DNA of 64,000 bases from Shouchella hunanensis (GTDB lineage Bacteria > Bacillota > Bacilli > Bacillales > Bacillaceae_D), in contig NZ_CP117834.1 of the NCBI RefSeq assembly GCF_028735875.1, forward strand, positions 1,042,001 through 1,106,000. The letters are read 5' to 3'. The notes beneath the pieces are model-generated. The model did not search any database. It was not told the origin of the DNA and saw nothing but the letters and a program-made list of their open reading frames with translations. Below are positions 15,364 through 23,664 of the stretch, piece after piece (within the stretch, counting starts at the first letter, position 1; every line of letters starts with the position of its first letter). The translations under genes and the position numbers were made by a program.

Positions 15364-16455
15364 GTGGGAAAGCAGGACGGCATGACGTATGCACCAAAAG
15401 GAAAACCAAACCAAGTTGTACAGCCAGGGGAATTTTTATTTGCAGCCATCGCTCTTGATCATGGGCATATCTACGGGATGTGTAATGGATTGATGGAAGC
15501 AGGCGGGACACTGGCAGCGGTTTATGACCCAGACCCAGAGAAGGTTGCCCGCTTTACCGACGCGTACCCTAGCGTTCGTGTTGCTTCATCTGAAAACGAG
15601 ATTCTGACGAATTCCTCCATCCACTTGATTGCGGCGGCCGCCATCCCGTCTGAGCGAGCGAACCTTGGCATTCGCTCCATGGAAGCAGGTAAAGATTATT
15701 TTACCGATAAAACCCCTTTTACAAGCCTTGAACAACTCGAATTAGCGAAAGCAGCCGTTAAGCGAACAGGAAGAAAGTATATGGTCTACTTTAGCGAGCG
15801 TCTTCACGTGGAATCCGCAGTCTATGCAGGTGAACTCATTTCGAATGGAGCGATTGGTGATGTCATTCAAGTGACAGGCTTTGGTCCTCATCGACTTCAA
15901 GCAGACAATCGACCTGAATGGTTTTTTCAAAAAGACAACTATGGTGGCATCCTCTGTGACATTGGTAGCCATCAGATCGAGCAGTTTTTGTTTTATGCGG
16001 GTTGCTCAGACGCTCAGATTCTTCAGAGTAAGGTTGCGAATTACGCAAACCCATCCTTTCCCGAATTAGAAGACTATGGAGACGCCACATTAGTTGGGAA
16101 TACAGGGGCAACTCAATTTTTTAAAGTGGATTGGCACACGCCTGATGGGTTAAGCACATGGGGCGACGGTCGAACGTTTATTACAGGAACAAAAGGGACG
16201 ATTGAACTCCGCAAGTATGTGGATGTCGCGCGCGAGAAGAGTGGGGATCACCTTTACTTAGTCAATCAAGATGGTGAGCACCATTTGTCGCTGCAAGGAA
16301 AAGTCGGTTATCCGTTTTTTGGTGAACTCATTCTAGACTGCATCCATAGGACGGAGCGAGCCATGACCCAAGCACACGCTTTTAAAGCAGCAGAACTCTG
16401 TTTACTTGCGCAACAACAAGCCGTTCATCTTACCTCAAGGGAGAATGTCCGATGA
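15364..16455 (+). CDS. Gfo/Idh/MocA-family oxidoreductase (second)
   Basis: 363 residues with a GTG start at 15364 behind AAGGAGGG. It is the divergent subtype in which the nucleotide motif is degenerate (FLFAAIALDHGHIYGMCNGL) and the usual EKP is DKTPF, followed by KRTGRKYMVYFSERLHVE and YGGILCDIGSHQIEQFL. The C-terminal domain has the usual FITGTKGTIELRKY strand. Because both the glycine-rich loop and EKP motif differ from the first enzyme, the substrate or even the reaction may differ. It overlaps the second AraC gene by four bases (ATGA), so the three genes form one operon. Confidence 0.85.
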   Translation: MGKQDGMTYAPKGKPNQVVQPGEFLFAAIALDHGHIYGMCNGLMEAGGTLAAVYDPDPEKVARFTDAYPSVRVASSENEILTNSSIHLIAAAAIPSERANLGIRSMEAGKDYFTDKTPFTSLEQLELAKAAVKRTGRKYMVYFSERLHVESAVYAGELISNGAIGDVIQVTGFGPHRLQADNRPEWFFQKDNYGGILCDIGSHQIEQFLFYAGCSDAQILQSKVANYANPSFPELEDYGDATLVGNTGATQFFKVDWHTPDGLSTWGDGRTFITGTKGTIELRKYVDVAREKSGDHLYLVNQDGEHHLSLQGKVGYPFFGELILDCIHRTERAMTQAHAFKAAELCLLAQQQAVHLTSRENVR

Positions 16456-17300
16456 GCGGGCTTCTCCCACTTAACGAACGATTAAACTTTACGTATCGGG
16501 CAAATCATAAAAATGTTCAGAGCCTCCCCTTTCATTCTCACGAACTCGCTGAAATTTACTATTTTCATCAAGGAAAATGCACGTATTTCATTGGCGATCA
16601 AATCTTACATTTACAGCCTGGCGATCTGATTTTAATGAACGGTTTAACACTGCACTGTCCGAAGTTATTTCGCGATCAGCCCTATGTCCGTTCCACCCTT
16701 CATTTTGATCAAGCTTATTTTCAACGTATTTTTGAAACAATGGGCTATCCGACTATGCTTGCAACATTCACTCAAGTGAAACCGCTCCTCCTTCCGTTTC
16801 GAGGAGCGGAAAAGGAGAAAGTGGAGGCCTATTTGAAACGATTAAACGATCGTCATCCTTTAAGAGAGTCAGATGAATTTGCTCGCTTTCAACTTGCTTT
16901 TATGGATTTCATCTCGTTTCTATCGTCTCATTCCGATAAGCATGGAGATCGGCCTTCATCTTATATGAGTCAAAAAGAGAAGACGGTGCAAGCCATCGTG
17001 GGGTTTATTGAAGCGAATTATCAAGAGGACTTAAAACTTGAGGCGATTGAGGTTGCGTTGCATATGAGCAAGTATCATTTGGCGAAAGTGTTTAAAGAAA
17101 TGACTGGGGCAACTATTTTTAAATATTTATACCAACGACGGGTCAATCAAGCAAAAATTGAATTTCTTCTCCACCAGACAAGCGTTACAGAAGTCTGTTA
17201 CCAAGTCGGCTTTAACTATCCGTCCCACTTCACAAAAGTGTTCAAACAATTAACAGGCTTGACACCTGAACAATACAAGCGCCAAGCCATCGCTGAGTAA
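16452..17300 (+). CDS. AraC-family regulator (second copy)
   Basis: 282 residues. N-terminal cupin region (residues 15-95: LPFHSHELAEIYYFHQGKCTYFIG, LILMNGLTLHCP), then two helix-turn-helix motifs (DLKLEAIEVALHMSKYHLAKVF about 190-212 and TSVTEVCYQVGFNYPSHFTKVF about 238-260). The start overlaps the stop of the preceding oxidoreductase (ATGA), with AAGGGAGA upstream, so it is translated from the same message. It probably senses a sugar acid related to the oxidoreductase substrate and controls this or the neighbouring operons. Followed by a strong terminator shared with the convergent isomerase gene. Confidence 0.87.
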   Translation: MSGLLPLNERLNFTYRANHKNVQSLPFHSHELAEIYYFHQGKCTYFIGDQILHLQPGDLILMNGLTLHCPKLFRDQPYVRSTLHFDQAYFQRIFETMGYPTMLATFTQVKPLLLPFRGAEKEKVEAYLKRLNDRHPLRESDEFARFQLAFMDFISFLSSHSDKHGDRPSSYMSQKEKTVQAIVGFIEANYQEDLKLEAIEVALHMSKYHLAKVFKEMTGATIFKYLYQRRVNQAKIEFLLHQTSVTEVCYQVGFNYPSHFTKVFKQLTGLTPEQYKRQAIAE

Positions 17301-17330
17301 GCTGGTTGCTTTCACCAGCTTACTTTTTTT
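17297..17330 (+). terminator. terminator after the second AraC gene
   Basis: Perfect 10-bp stem GTAAGCTGGT/ACCAGCTTAC with a 7-base loop followed by seven T. It overlaps the stop codon of the convergent isomerase gene. Confidence 0.9.
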
Positions 17331-18099
17331 GCTTTTGTTCCTGAAGCGCATCTGCATAACGGTGCAGGTTGCTTAGACTCAATCGTAAACTATCCATTGG
17401 CGCCATTTTGCATACATCTTGCTCGACGACGTACCACTCAATTCCATGCCGCTCTCCCCATTGTAAGAGCGGTGGGAAGTCAATGATTCCTTCACCTACT
17501 TCTGCAAACGTTCGGTCCTCATCTGCGGTCATATCTTTCAAATGGATAACCGGCATTCTTCCTTTGTAAGGCTCCACATAGGAAAGGGGATCATGCCCAC
17601 CTTTTGCTACCCAAAATACATCAATCTCAGCAAGAATCGCATTATCCTCACGTGGCTCTAGTAAATAGGAGAGCGCATCCATTCCTTCAACCTGCGTTTC
17701 GAATTCAAACGCATGATTGTGATAGCCAATTCGTAACTCTGGTGCTGCTTTCGCTACCCCATTTAATGCCTTTTTCACTTCACGATACCCACTCTCCGTA
17801 CGAAGAGACTCAGGCAAATACGGACAAAACACGTCAGTTGTCCCGTATTTTTTTGCTTCTTGTCTGACAAGATCGAGTTCGTTTGTCAAACGGTCAAATG
17901 AAACGTGCATCCCTGCCGTAGCAACACCATTCTTTTTTAAATGGTAGGCGACTTCGTCTTGATCATAGCCAGGTGGCAACCCAGAAAGTTGAATACCCGC
18001 ATAGCCCATTTCCGCAATTTCTTGAAAAACAGGACCGATACCTGCCGATTTCAACTCATCCCTTACCGTAAATAACGTTGCAGCAAACTTATCTTTCAT
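17320..18099 (-). CDS. sugar phosphate isomerase/epimerase family TIM barrel
   Basis: 259 residues, AP_endonuc_2-type TIM barrel as in IolE/IolI and tagatose epimerases. Visible pattern: AATLFTVRDEL, MGYAGIQLSGLPPGY, YHNHAFEFET (metal His about 153), LLAEIDVFWVAKGG (metal Asp), VIHLKDMTADEDRTFAEVGEGIIDFP and WYVVEQDV (metal Glu). The metal-binding E/D/H/E set of the family therefore appears complete. Such enzymes isomerise, epimerise or dehydrate keto-sugars in the cytoplasm. It lies convergent to the oxidoreductase operon and downstream of a duplicated promoter-operator. The true substrate is unknown; a step acting on the oxidoreductase product is an inference. Confidence 0.87.
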   Translation of the reverse strand: MKDKFAATLFTVRDELKSAGIGPVFQEIAEMGYAGIQLSGLPPGYDQDEVAYHLKKNGVATAGMHVSFDRLTNELDLVRQEAKKYGTTDVFCPYLPESLRTESGYREVKKALNGVAKAAPELRIGYHNHAFEFETQVEGMDALSYLLEPREDNAILAEIDVFWVAKGGHDPLSYVEPYKGRMPVIHLKDMTADEDRTFAEVGEGIIDFPPLLQWGERHGIEWYVVEQDVCKMAPMDSLRLSLSNLHRYADALQEQKQKK

Positions 18100-18118
18100 T
18101 GGATCAGCTCCTTACGCC

Positions 18119-18200
18119 TTTTCTCTTACTATAAAAGGATATTGGAGAAAACGCTTTTCTCTTACTATAAAAGGATATTGGAGAAAACGCTTTTCTCTTA
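18119..18200 (-). repeat. tandem 36-bp repeat carrying a duplicated promoter-operator
   Basis: Two identical 36-bp units (18119-18154, 18155-18190) plus the first 10 bases of a third. Each unit has a minus-strand TATAGT (18128-18133, 18164-18169), and each junction makes the near palindrome GAGAAAACGCTTTTCTC (7-bp arms). The array sits just upstream of the isomerase ribosome site, so it probably duplicates a -10 box and an operator. No good -35 accompanies either copy. Confidence 0.75.
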
Positions 18201-18241
18201 TTGGCTTACATCCCGATCTAGTAACACTAAATTGCTACACA

Positions 18242-19072
18242 TTACGTTAACGCTTCCATTGGAACTGGATCCATATCGGTGAATGTATAATTCTCACCTG
18301 CCATGGCCCAAATAAATGTGTAATGACTTGTTCCCACACCGGAATGAATAGACCACGGTGGCGAAATAATCGCTTGTTCGTTTTTCACAATGATGTGACG
18401 GGTTTCGTTGGGCTGTCCCATAAGGTGCATAACCCTTGAAGCTGGCGCCATATCAAAGTACAGATACGCTTCCATTCGTCGATCGTGTAAATGAGCTGGC
18501 ATCGTATTCCACATATTATTCGGCTCAAGTAACGTCATGCCAACCATGAGCTGGCAGCTTTGGATCCCTTCCTGATGAATATACTTATAAATGGTGCGGC
18601 GATTTGATTCTGCGTCTGTGCCAAGCTTAGTCGGCACCGCATCCGCGATCGGCAGTTTCTTCGTTGGATATGGTTGATGCGCCGTTGCAGAGACGAGATA
18701 GAACCGAGCCGGATCAGTCGCGTCCTTGCTTTCAAATTGGACCATTTCCTTCCCTTTTCCAATGTACAAGCAATCTCGTTTGACGAGGGAATAGGATTCC
18801 CCATCCACGTTCACTGTCCCTTCACCACCAATATTGATCACAGCGATTTCTCTCCGCTCTAAAAAATAAGCCGTTTTTAAGACATCGCCCCATTCCAATT
18901 GTAACGTTTTCTCTACAGGTACCGCTCCACCTATAACAAGTCGATCATAATGCGAATACGTCCATTGCAAGGTGTCTGTTTGGAACAGCGATTCAATTAA
19001 AAATGCTTTTCGAACCTCACTTGTGCTGTACGACTTAAAATCAATCGGATTCACTTCATACCGAATATCCAT
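18242..19072 (-). CDS. kduI: 5-keto-4-deoxyuronate isomerase
   Basis: 276 residues, the usual KduI length. Start MDIRYEVNPIDFKSYSTSEVRKAFLIE and the cupin metal site MPAHLHDRRMEAYLYF (His194, His196, Glu201) with SIHSGVG (His243) match the zinc ligands of the E. coli enzyme (196, 198, 203, 245). It converts 5-keto-4-deoxyuronate, formed spontaneously after GH88 cleavage, into 3-deoxy-D-glycero-2,5-hexodiulosonate in the cytoplasm. It lies 21 bases downstream of kduD on the same strand, so the two make one operon for adjacent steps. Confidence 0.96.
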   Translation of the reverse strand: MDIRYEVNPIDFKSYSTSEVRKAFLIESLFQTDTLQWTYSHYDRLVIGGAVPVEKTLQLEWGDVLKTAYFLERREIAVINIGGEGTVNVDGESYSLVKRDCLYIGKGKEMVQFESKDATDPARFYLVSATAHQPYPTKKLPIADAVPTKLGTDAESNRRTIYKYIHQEGIQSCQLMVGMTLLEPNNMWNTMPAHLHDRRMEAYLYFDMAPASRVMHLMGQPNETRHIIVKNEQAIISPPWSIHSGVGTSHYTFIWAMAGENYTFTDMDPVPMEALT

Positions 19073-19093
19073 TCCCTCGCCTCTTTTCCTTCA

Positions 19094-19840
19094 TTATGAA
19101 CTTAACCATCCACCATCTACTGCAAGAATATGCCCATTCACATACGACGAAGCATCTGATGCAAGAAACACCACCGGCCCTTTTAAATCAGCAGGCTGCC
19201 CCCATCGCCCCATCGGAATTCGTGAAGAAATCGATTCATATCGTTGTTCATCGTTTCGAACCGCTTCTGTGTTGGACGTCACCATGTAACCAGGTGCAAT
19301 CGCATTGACGCGAACCCCTTTCTTTCCCCATTCGTTCGCGAGAGATTTTGTCAATCCAGCAACCGCATGCTTGCTTGCCGCATACGCTGGAACACGTAAA
19401 CCACCTTGAAACGAGAGCATCGATGCAATCGTAATAATGGAGCCTTGCCCTTGTTCCACCATTCGCTTCCCTACTTCTCTTGAAAGCGAAAAGACAGAAT
19501 CCAAGTTGATTTGCATGACCGACCGCCACATCTCATCGGTAAACGCTTCTGCTTCTGCACGCTTAATCGTTCCTGCATTATTCACCAAAATGTCAACGCT
19601 TTCAAAAAGGTCAAACACTTGCTCAGCAAGATTTTCGGCTCCTTTTGCAGCGGCTAAATCGGCCTCTAGTCCAATAAAGGTACTGCCACACTGCTCTATA
19701 GCAGCCTTTGTCTCACTCATATCACTTACGCCAGCACCAATAATCGTTGCCCCTGCTTCTGCAAGGCCCATGGCCATCCCCTGACCTAGGCCACGACTGG
19801 TACCTGTTACTAAAGCAGTTTTTCCATTTAGTGAGAACAA
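19094..19840 (-). CDS. kduD: 2-dehydro-3-deoxy-D-gluconate 5-dehydrogenase (SDR)
   Basis: 248 residues, classical short-chain dehydrogenase: TGTSRGLGQGMA (8-19) for NAD(H), NNAGTI, the catalytic Ser in IASMLSFQGG, and YAASKHA (Tyr-X3-Lys). The start is TTG at 19840, seven bases after GGAGG; no ATG is nearby. KduD reduces the KduI product to 2-keto-3-deoxygluconate. It shares an operon with kduI. The promoter (TTGTCT-N17-TACTAT) lies at 19882-19910, with DeoR-like direct repeats over its start region. KdgK and KdgA, which would follow in the pathway, are not in the window. Confidence 0.93.
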   Translation of the reverse strand: MFSLNGKTALVTGTSRGLGQGMAMGLAEAGATIIGAGVSDMSETKAAIEQCGSTFIGLEADLAAAKGAENLAEQVFDLFESVDILVNNAGTIKRAEAEAFTDEMWRSVMQINLDSVFSLSREVGKRMVEQGQGSIITIASMLSFQGGLRVPAYAASKHAVAGLTKSLANEWGKKGVRVNAIAPGYMVTSNTEAVRNDEQRYESISSRIPMGRWGQPADLKGPVVFLASDASSYVNGHILAVDGGWLSS

Positions 19841-19855
19841 TCAATACCCTCCTAA

Positions 19856-19885
19856 TGTTCATTTATGTTCGTTTAGGTTTGATAG
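19856..19885 (-). promoter_or_regulatory. 10-bp direct repeats, DeoR-family operator candidate
   Basis: TGTTCATTTA, TGTTCGTTTA and the weaker GGTTTGATAG lie head to tail with a 10-bp period. They cover the likely transcription start of kduD-kduI. DeoR-family repressors often bind such direct repeats, and a DeoR gene lies directly upstream. Confidence 0.5.
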
Positions 19886-19910
19886 TAGCACAATTATTCT
19901 CACTAGACAA
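19882..19910 (-). promoter_or_regulatory. sigma-A promoter of kduD-kduI
   Basis: Minus strand TTGTCT (19910-19905), 17 bases, TACTAT (19887-19882). Lies between the deoR stop and kduD. Confidence 0.6.
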
Positions 19911-19915
19911 TCTTT

Positions 19916-20668
19916 TTAATACACTTGTATGCCTTGTTTAATCAACGCTGCTTTTATGGATTCGTCGATTTGCGTATCTGTCACAATCCTGTCAAGTGCG
20001 TTTACATCAGCAAATGTCATTAATCCGGTCTGACCAAATTTTGTTGAATCTGCCAGTAGAATCACTTCTTCTCCAGCAGTGATTATTTTTTTCTTCCATT
20101 CAATATGTTGTTGATTTAATACCGACAATCCATTCTTGACTGAGATACCAGTCGTGCCGATAAATGCTTTCTTTACATAAAAGGAATCAAGCATGTTCAT
20201 TGTCTCTTTGCTATAAAGAGCAGAACTCGTTCCTTGACGAACGCCTCCTAGCATGATGAGTTGAATTTTTTCTTTCTGGTAGAGCACAGCTCCTACTTGA
20301 ATGTCATTTGTAATAACCGTTAGTGGTTGATCGCCTAACGTTTCAGCAAATGCCACCGTAGTGCTGCCTCCATCTAGCAAGATGACGTCGTGATCCGCTA
20401 AGCATATCTTGGCTTTTAAAGCGATTTCCCTTTTCTTTTCGCCGTGGCTCTGCTGTCTTTTTTGAATGGGATACAAGCTTGTCTCTGTCTCTAGCAAAAC
20501 GGCTCCACCATGTACACGCTTAAGGAAATGCTTGGCTTCAAGCGCCTCTAAATCAAGGCGGATGGTTTTTTCTGTTACGTTCAATTGCTTACTCGCTTCG
20601 GATACCCGGATGGACTTATGTTCAGCTAAATAAGCGAGTAAACGTTCATGCCGTTCAATCGTTAACAT
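19916..20668 (-). CDS. DeoR-family transcriptional repressor
   Basis: 250 residues from the ATG at 20668, which has GAGGTG six bases upstream. N-terminal DeoR helix-turn-helix (IERHERLLAYLAEHKSIRVSEASKQLNVTEKTIRLDLEALE, about 3-45, then HFLKRVHGGAV). The C-terminal DeoRC ligand domain resembles phosphosugar isomerases: VILLDGGSTTVAFAE, LTVITNDI, AFIGTTGI, VILLADSTKFG. The effector is probably a phosphorylated sugar acid. It is placed just upstream of kduD-kduI, in whose promoter DeoR-like direct repeats are found, so it likely represses that operon (inference). Confidence 0.9.
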   Translation of the reverse strand: MLTIERHERLLAYLAEHKSIRVSEASKQLNVTEKTIRLDLEALEAKHFLKRVHGGAVLLETETSLYPIQKRQQSHGEKKREIALKAKICLADHDVILLDGGSTTVAFAETLGDQPLTVITNDIQVGAVLYQKEKIQLIMLGGVRQGTSSALYSKETMNMLDSFYVKKAFIGTTGISVKNGLSVLNQQHIEWKKKIITAGEEVILLADSTKFGQTGLMTFADVNALDRIVTDTQIDESIKAALIKQGIQVY

Positions 20669-20743
20669 GCTTTTCACCTCATTAGTAAATATCGCACATA
20701 ATCAAACATATGTAAACGTAGGCTTAAAACATCTTTATCATGC

Positions 20744-20781
20744 AAAAAAAGTAACCACCCTACCAACGAAGGATTGGTTAC
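20744..20781 (-). terminator. terminator of the xyl operon
   Basis: Minus-strand stem GTAACCA/TGGTTAC with an interrupted inner part, followed by seven T, 11 bases after the xylB stop. Confidence 0.8.
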
Positions 20782-20791
20782 TCACCTGTTC

Positions 20792-22291
20792 TTATTTTCT
20801 AAACGTAGATAATTGTTCATTCAGTTCAGCCGTTTTCCCATATACCTGTTGATAGATGTTGAAAAGTTGCTGATACGTCTTTACGTTTGCTTCGTTAGGG
20901 ATGAACTCTTGCTCAATGGACAGAAACGCATCGCCACATTCCTTCAAAGAGTTAAACCATCCACACCCATAAGCAGCAAGCATAGCAGCTCCCATCGCAG
21001 GGCCTTGCTCTGTTGACAACTTCACGACCTTGGCGTTAAAGATGTCGGCTTGAATCTGTAACCACGAGGCACTTTTTGCCCCACCACCAATGGAAACAAT
21101 CGTTTCAATTGCTTTTCCATATTGTCTAAACAACGTCACAGATTCATGTAAGGAGAACGTAATGCCTTCGACAACTGCACGAACAAAATGGGCACGCTTA
21201 TGACCACTGTCCATGCCGATAAAACTAGCTCGAATGGTCGCATCAGCATGGGGAGTTCTCTCACCTACAAGATAAGGTGTAAACAGCAAACCATTCGCTC
21301 CCGCCGATACTTCATCTAGTTCAGCGAGGACTTCATCAAAACGTTTTTCTTGCGCAAACGTTTCTTTAAACCATTGTAGACTGTAGCCAGCCGCAAGGGT
21401 TACCCCCATTGTATAAAAGCGATCTGCGACCCCGTGATGGAAATAGTGAACGTTGCCTTGAAAATCTTTGTCGTTGCTTTCTTCGTAAGAGAGGACCACA
21501 CCAGACGTTCCAATACTGACGAGTGTTTTCCCTTCTTCATAAACACCTGCACCGATTGCGCCGCAAGCATTATCCGCTCCTCCAGCGAAAACGTTGGTAT
21601 CCTTTGAAAGACCAGTACGTCGAGCGATCTCATCCGTTAATACCCCTACCTTGTCATGAGCGTTTACAAGTGGTGGAAACAGGGCTTTATCAAGACCCAC
21701 TAATCTCGCAATCTCTTCACTCCAGCATGATTGTTTGACATCTAATAAAAGGGTACCAGCTGCGTCCGAATAGTCCATATGTAGCGCATTGGTCAGCTTG
21801 AGACGAAGATAATCTTTCGGTAAAAGAAAGCTTTTTGCTTGTTGAAATACCTCTGGCTCATGGTTTTTCACCCACAGCAGTTTCGGTAACGTAAACCCGT
21901 CTAAAGCTAGATTTTGCGTCAGCTCAAGCAGTTTTTCTCTGCCTACTTTTTCGTAAATCTCCTTGCACTCTTCTCCCGTTCTCGTATCATTCCAAAGAAT
22001 GGCATGCCGTAATGGCTGTTGCTGTTCATCTAATAGAACAAGACCGTGCATTTGGCCAGAAAAGCTCATTCCTTCTATATCCAATGGATTGCCTGTAAAG
22101 AGAGTAACCATTTCGGCTAGCCCTTCTACTGTTTTCTCCACCCACTCGTTTGGATCTTGTTCGCTATACGCAGATTTATTTTGGATAAGGGGGTACGTTT
22201 TTGATCGCTCATGAACCGTTTCACCTTTACGGTTAACTAGAGTGATTTTCACCCCACTTGTTCCTAAATCAATGCCAATCACATACTTCAC
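20792..22291 (-). CDS. xylB: xylulokinase
   Basis: 499 residues, FGGY kinase. N-terminal ATPase-fold signature YVIGIDLGTSGVKITLVNRKGE, MSFSGQMHGLVLLDE, and AILWNDTRTGEE; C-terminal GLLFTPYLVGERTPHADATIRASFIG and SIGGGAKSASWLQIQADIFN are xylulokinase signatures. It phosphorylates D-xylulose to xylulose 5-phosphate with ATP in the cytoplasm. Start at GTG 22291; the ribosome site (GGTGTGG) is weak, which fits translation coupled to xylA, whose stop is 30 bases upstream. Last gene of the xyl operon. Confidence 0.96.
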   Translation of the reverse strand: MKYVIGIDLGTSGVKITLVNRKGETVHERSKTYPLIQNKSAYSEQDPNEWVEKTVEGLAEMVTLFTGNPLDIEGMSFSGQMHGLVLLDEQQQPLRHAILWNDTRTGEECKEIYEKVGREKLLELTQNLALDGFTLPKLLWVKNHEPEVFQQAKSFLLPKDYLRLKLTNALHMDYSDAAGTLLLDVKQSCWSEEIARLVGLDKALFPPLVNAHDKVGVLTDEIARRTGLSKDTNVFAGGADNACGAIGAGVYEEGKTLVSIGTSGVVLSYEESNDKDFQGNVHYFHHGVADRFYTMGVTLAAGYSLQWFKETFAQEKRFDEVLAELDEVSAGANGLLFTPYLVGERTPHADATIRASFIGMDSGHKRAHFVRAVVEGITFSLHESVTLFRQYGKAIETIVSIGGGAKSASWLQIQADIFNAKVVKLSTEQGPAMGAAMLAAYGCGWFNSLKECGDAFLSIEQEFIPNEANVKTYQQLFNIYQQVYGKTAELNEQLSTFRK

Positions 22292-22320
22292 GTTATCACC
22301 ACACCCAGCCCTAGGTTTTT

Positions 22321-23646
22321 CTATTGATCTGTGTACATTGTTAGTACGTATTGATTGATTATGGCTTTTATACGCTCGAGTTTTCCAGACGTTTGTTGGA
22401 TTGTATCTAACGTATACGCATGTTGCTCTAATTCTTGTAAGCTAACCGTTCCCTCTACAATCTTCTTACCAATCCCTGTTGAATAACTTTGGTAGCGATC
22501 TTCAATAACTGCTTCAAGGGCGCCATCATTAAGCAGCTTTTGTGCTACTTTTAATCCGACCGCAAAGCTATCCATACCCGCTATATGCGCTTCAACTAGG
22601 TCTTCTGCTGCGAAGGAGCCTCTTCTCACTTTTGCGTCGAAGTTTAATCCTCCACGTCCAAGCCCTCCATTCTTTAAAATCTCATACATGGCAAGCGTTG
22701 TCGCATAGATGTCTGTTGGAAACTCATCTGTATCCCATCCTAACAGAGGATGACCTTGATTGGCATCAACTGAGCCAAGCATTCCATGTATACGTGCGTA
22801 GTGAAGTTCGTGCTCAAATGTATGACCTGCTAATGTCGCGTGATTGGCTTCAATGTTAAATTTAAAATCCTTCTCTAGTCCGTAGTGTTGGAGGAACGCG
22901 TAGCCACTCGCCACATCAAAATCATATTGATGGGAGGTAGGTTCTTTTGGCTTCGGTTCAATTAAAAACTGTGCATCAAACCCAATTTCTTTTGCGTACG
23001 CAACAGCTAAATGAAAGAAGCGTCCAAGATTATCGAGTTCCAATTTCATATCCGTATTCAAGAGGGTTTCATAGCCTTCACGCCCTCCCCAAAACACATA
23101 GTTTTCCGCACCGAGCTCTTTTCCGACTTCTAGCCCTTTTTTCACTTTAGCCGCAGCATAAGCGAACACATCCGCATGGTTGGACGAAGCAGCTCCATGG
23201 ACAAAACGAGGGTGGGAGAAATTATTCACTGTATTCCACAATAGCTTTGTCTTGCTATCTTTCATATAGTCTTTGATCATAGCAACAATGACATCTTGAT
23301 TTTTATTGCTTTCCTTCAGGTTTTCTCCTTCCGGTGCAATGTCTACATCATGAAAACAAAAGTAAGGCACGCCTAATTTTTCAAAGAACTCAAACGCTGC
23401 TTCTACCCGAGCCTTAGCCAAATCAAGACCCTTTAAATGATTCCACGGTCTAATCGCCGTTCCTACTCCAAACGGATCTGTTAAATCTTCTGTAAACGTA
23501 TGCCAGTAGGCTACACCAAATCGTAAATGCTCTTCCATCGTCTTATCGCCAATAACCTCTTCTGCATTGTAAAATTTAAAGGCAAATGGATTGGTTGAAT
23601 GCTTCCCTTCGTAGCGAACGTTTGATACCGTTGAAAAATAAGTCAT
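22321..23646 (-). CDS. xylA: xylose isomerase
   Basis: 441 residues, class II xylose isomerase length. [15 protein letters not shown] (catalytic His and Asp about 101-104), [33 protein letters not shown] (metal Glu and Lys) and [19 protein letters not shown] match the family throughout, with [15 protein letters not shown] near the C-terminus. It interconverts D-xylose and D-xylulose using Mg, Mn or Co. Start at 23646 behind AGGAGG. It lies between the importer permeases and xylB in the same transcription direction, with gaps under 35 bases. Confidence 0.98.
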   Translation of the reverse strand: MTYFSTVSNVRYEGKHSTNPFAFKFYNAEEVIGDKTMEEHLRFGVAYWHTFTEDLTDPFGVGTAIRPWNHLKGLDLAKARVEAAFEFFEKLGVPYFCFHDVDIAPEGENLKESNKNQDVIVAMIKDYMKDSKTKLLWNTVNNFSHPRFVHGAASSNHADVFAYAAAKVKKGLEVGKELGAENYVFWGGREGYETLLNTDMKLELDNLGRFFHLAVAYAKEIGFDAQFLIEPKPKEPTSHQYDFDVASGYAFLQHYGLEKDFKFNIEANHATLAGHTFEHELHYARIHGMLGSVDANQGHPLLGWDTDEFPTDIYATTLAMYEILKNGGLGRGGLNFDAKVRRGSFAAEDLVEAHIAGMDSFAVGLKVAQKLLNDGALEAVIEDRYQSYSTGIGKKIVEGTVSLQELEQHAYTLDTIQQTSGKLERIKAIINQYVLTMYTDQ

Positions 23647-23664
23647 TGTTCATTCCTCCTATAG

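Noticed and set aside
18119-18200. possible CRISPR array
   Set aside because: The repeats are directly adjacent with no spacers and contain promoter-like elements; no cas genes are present.
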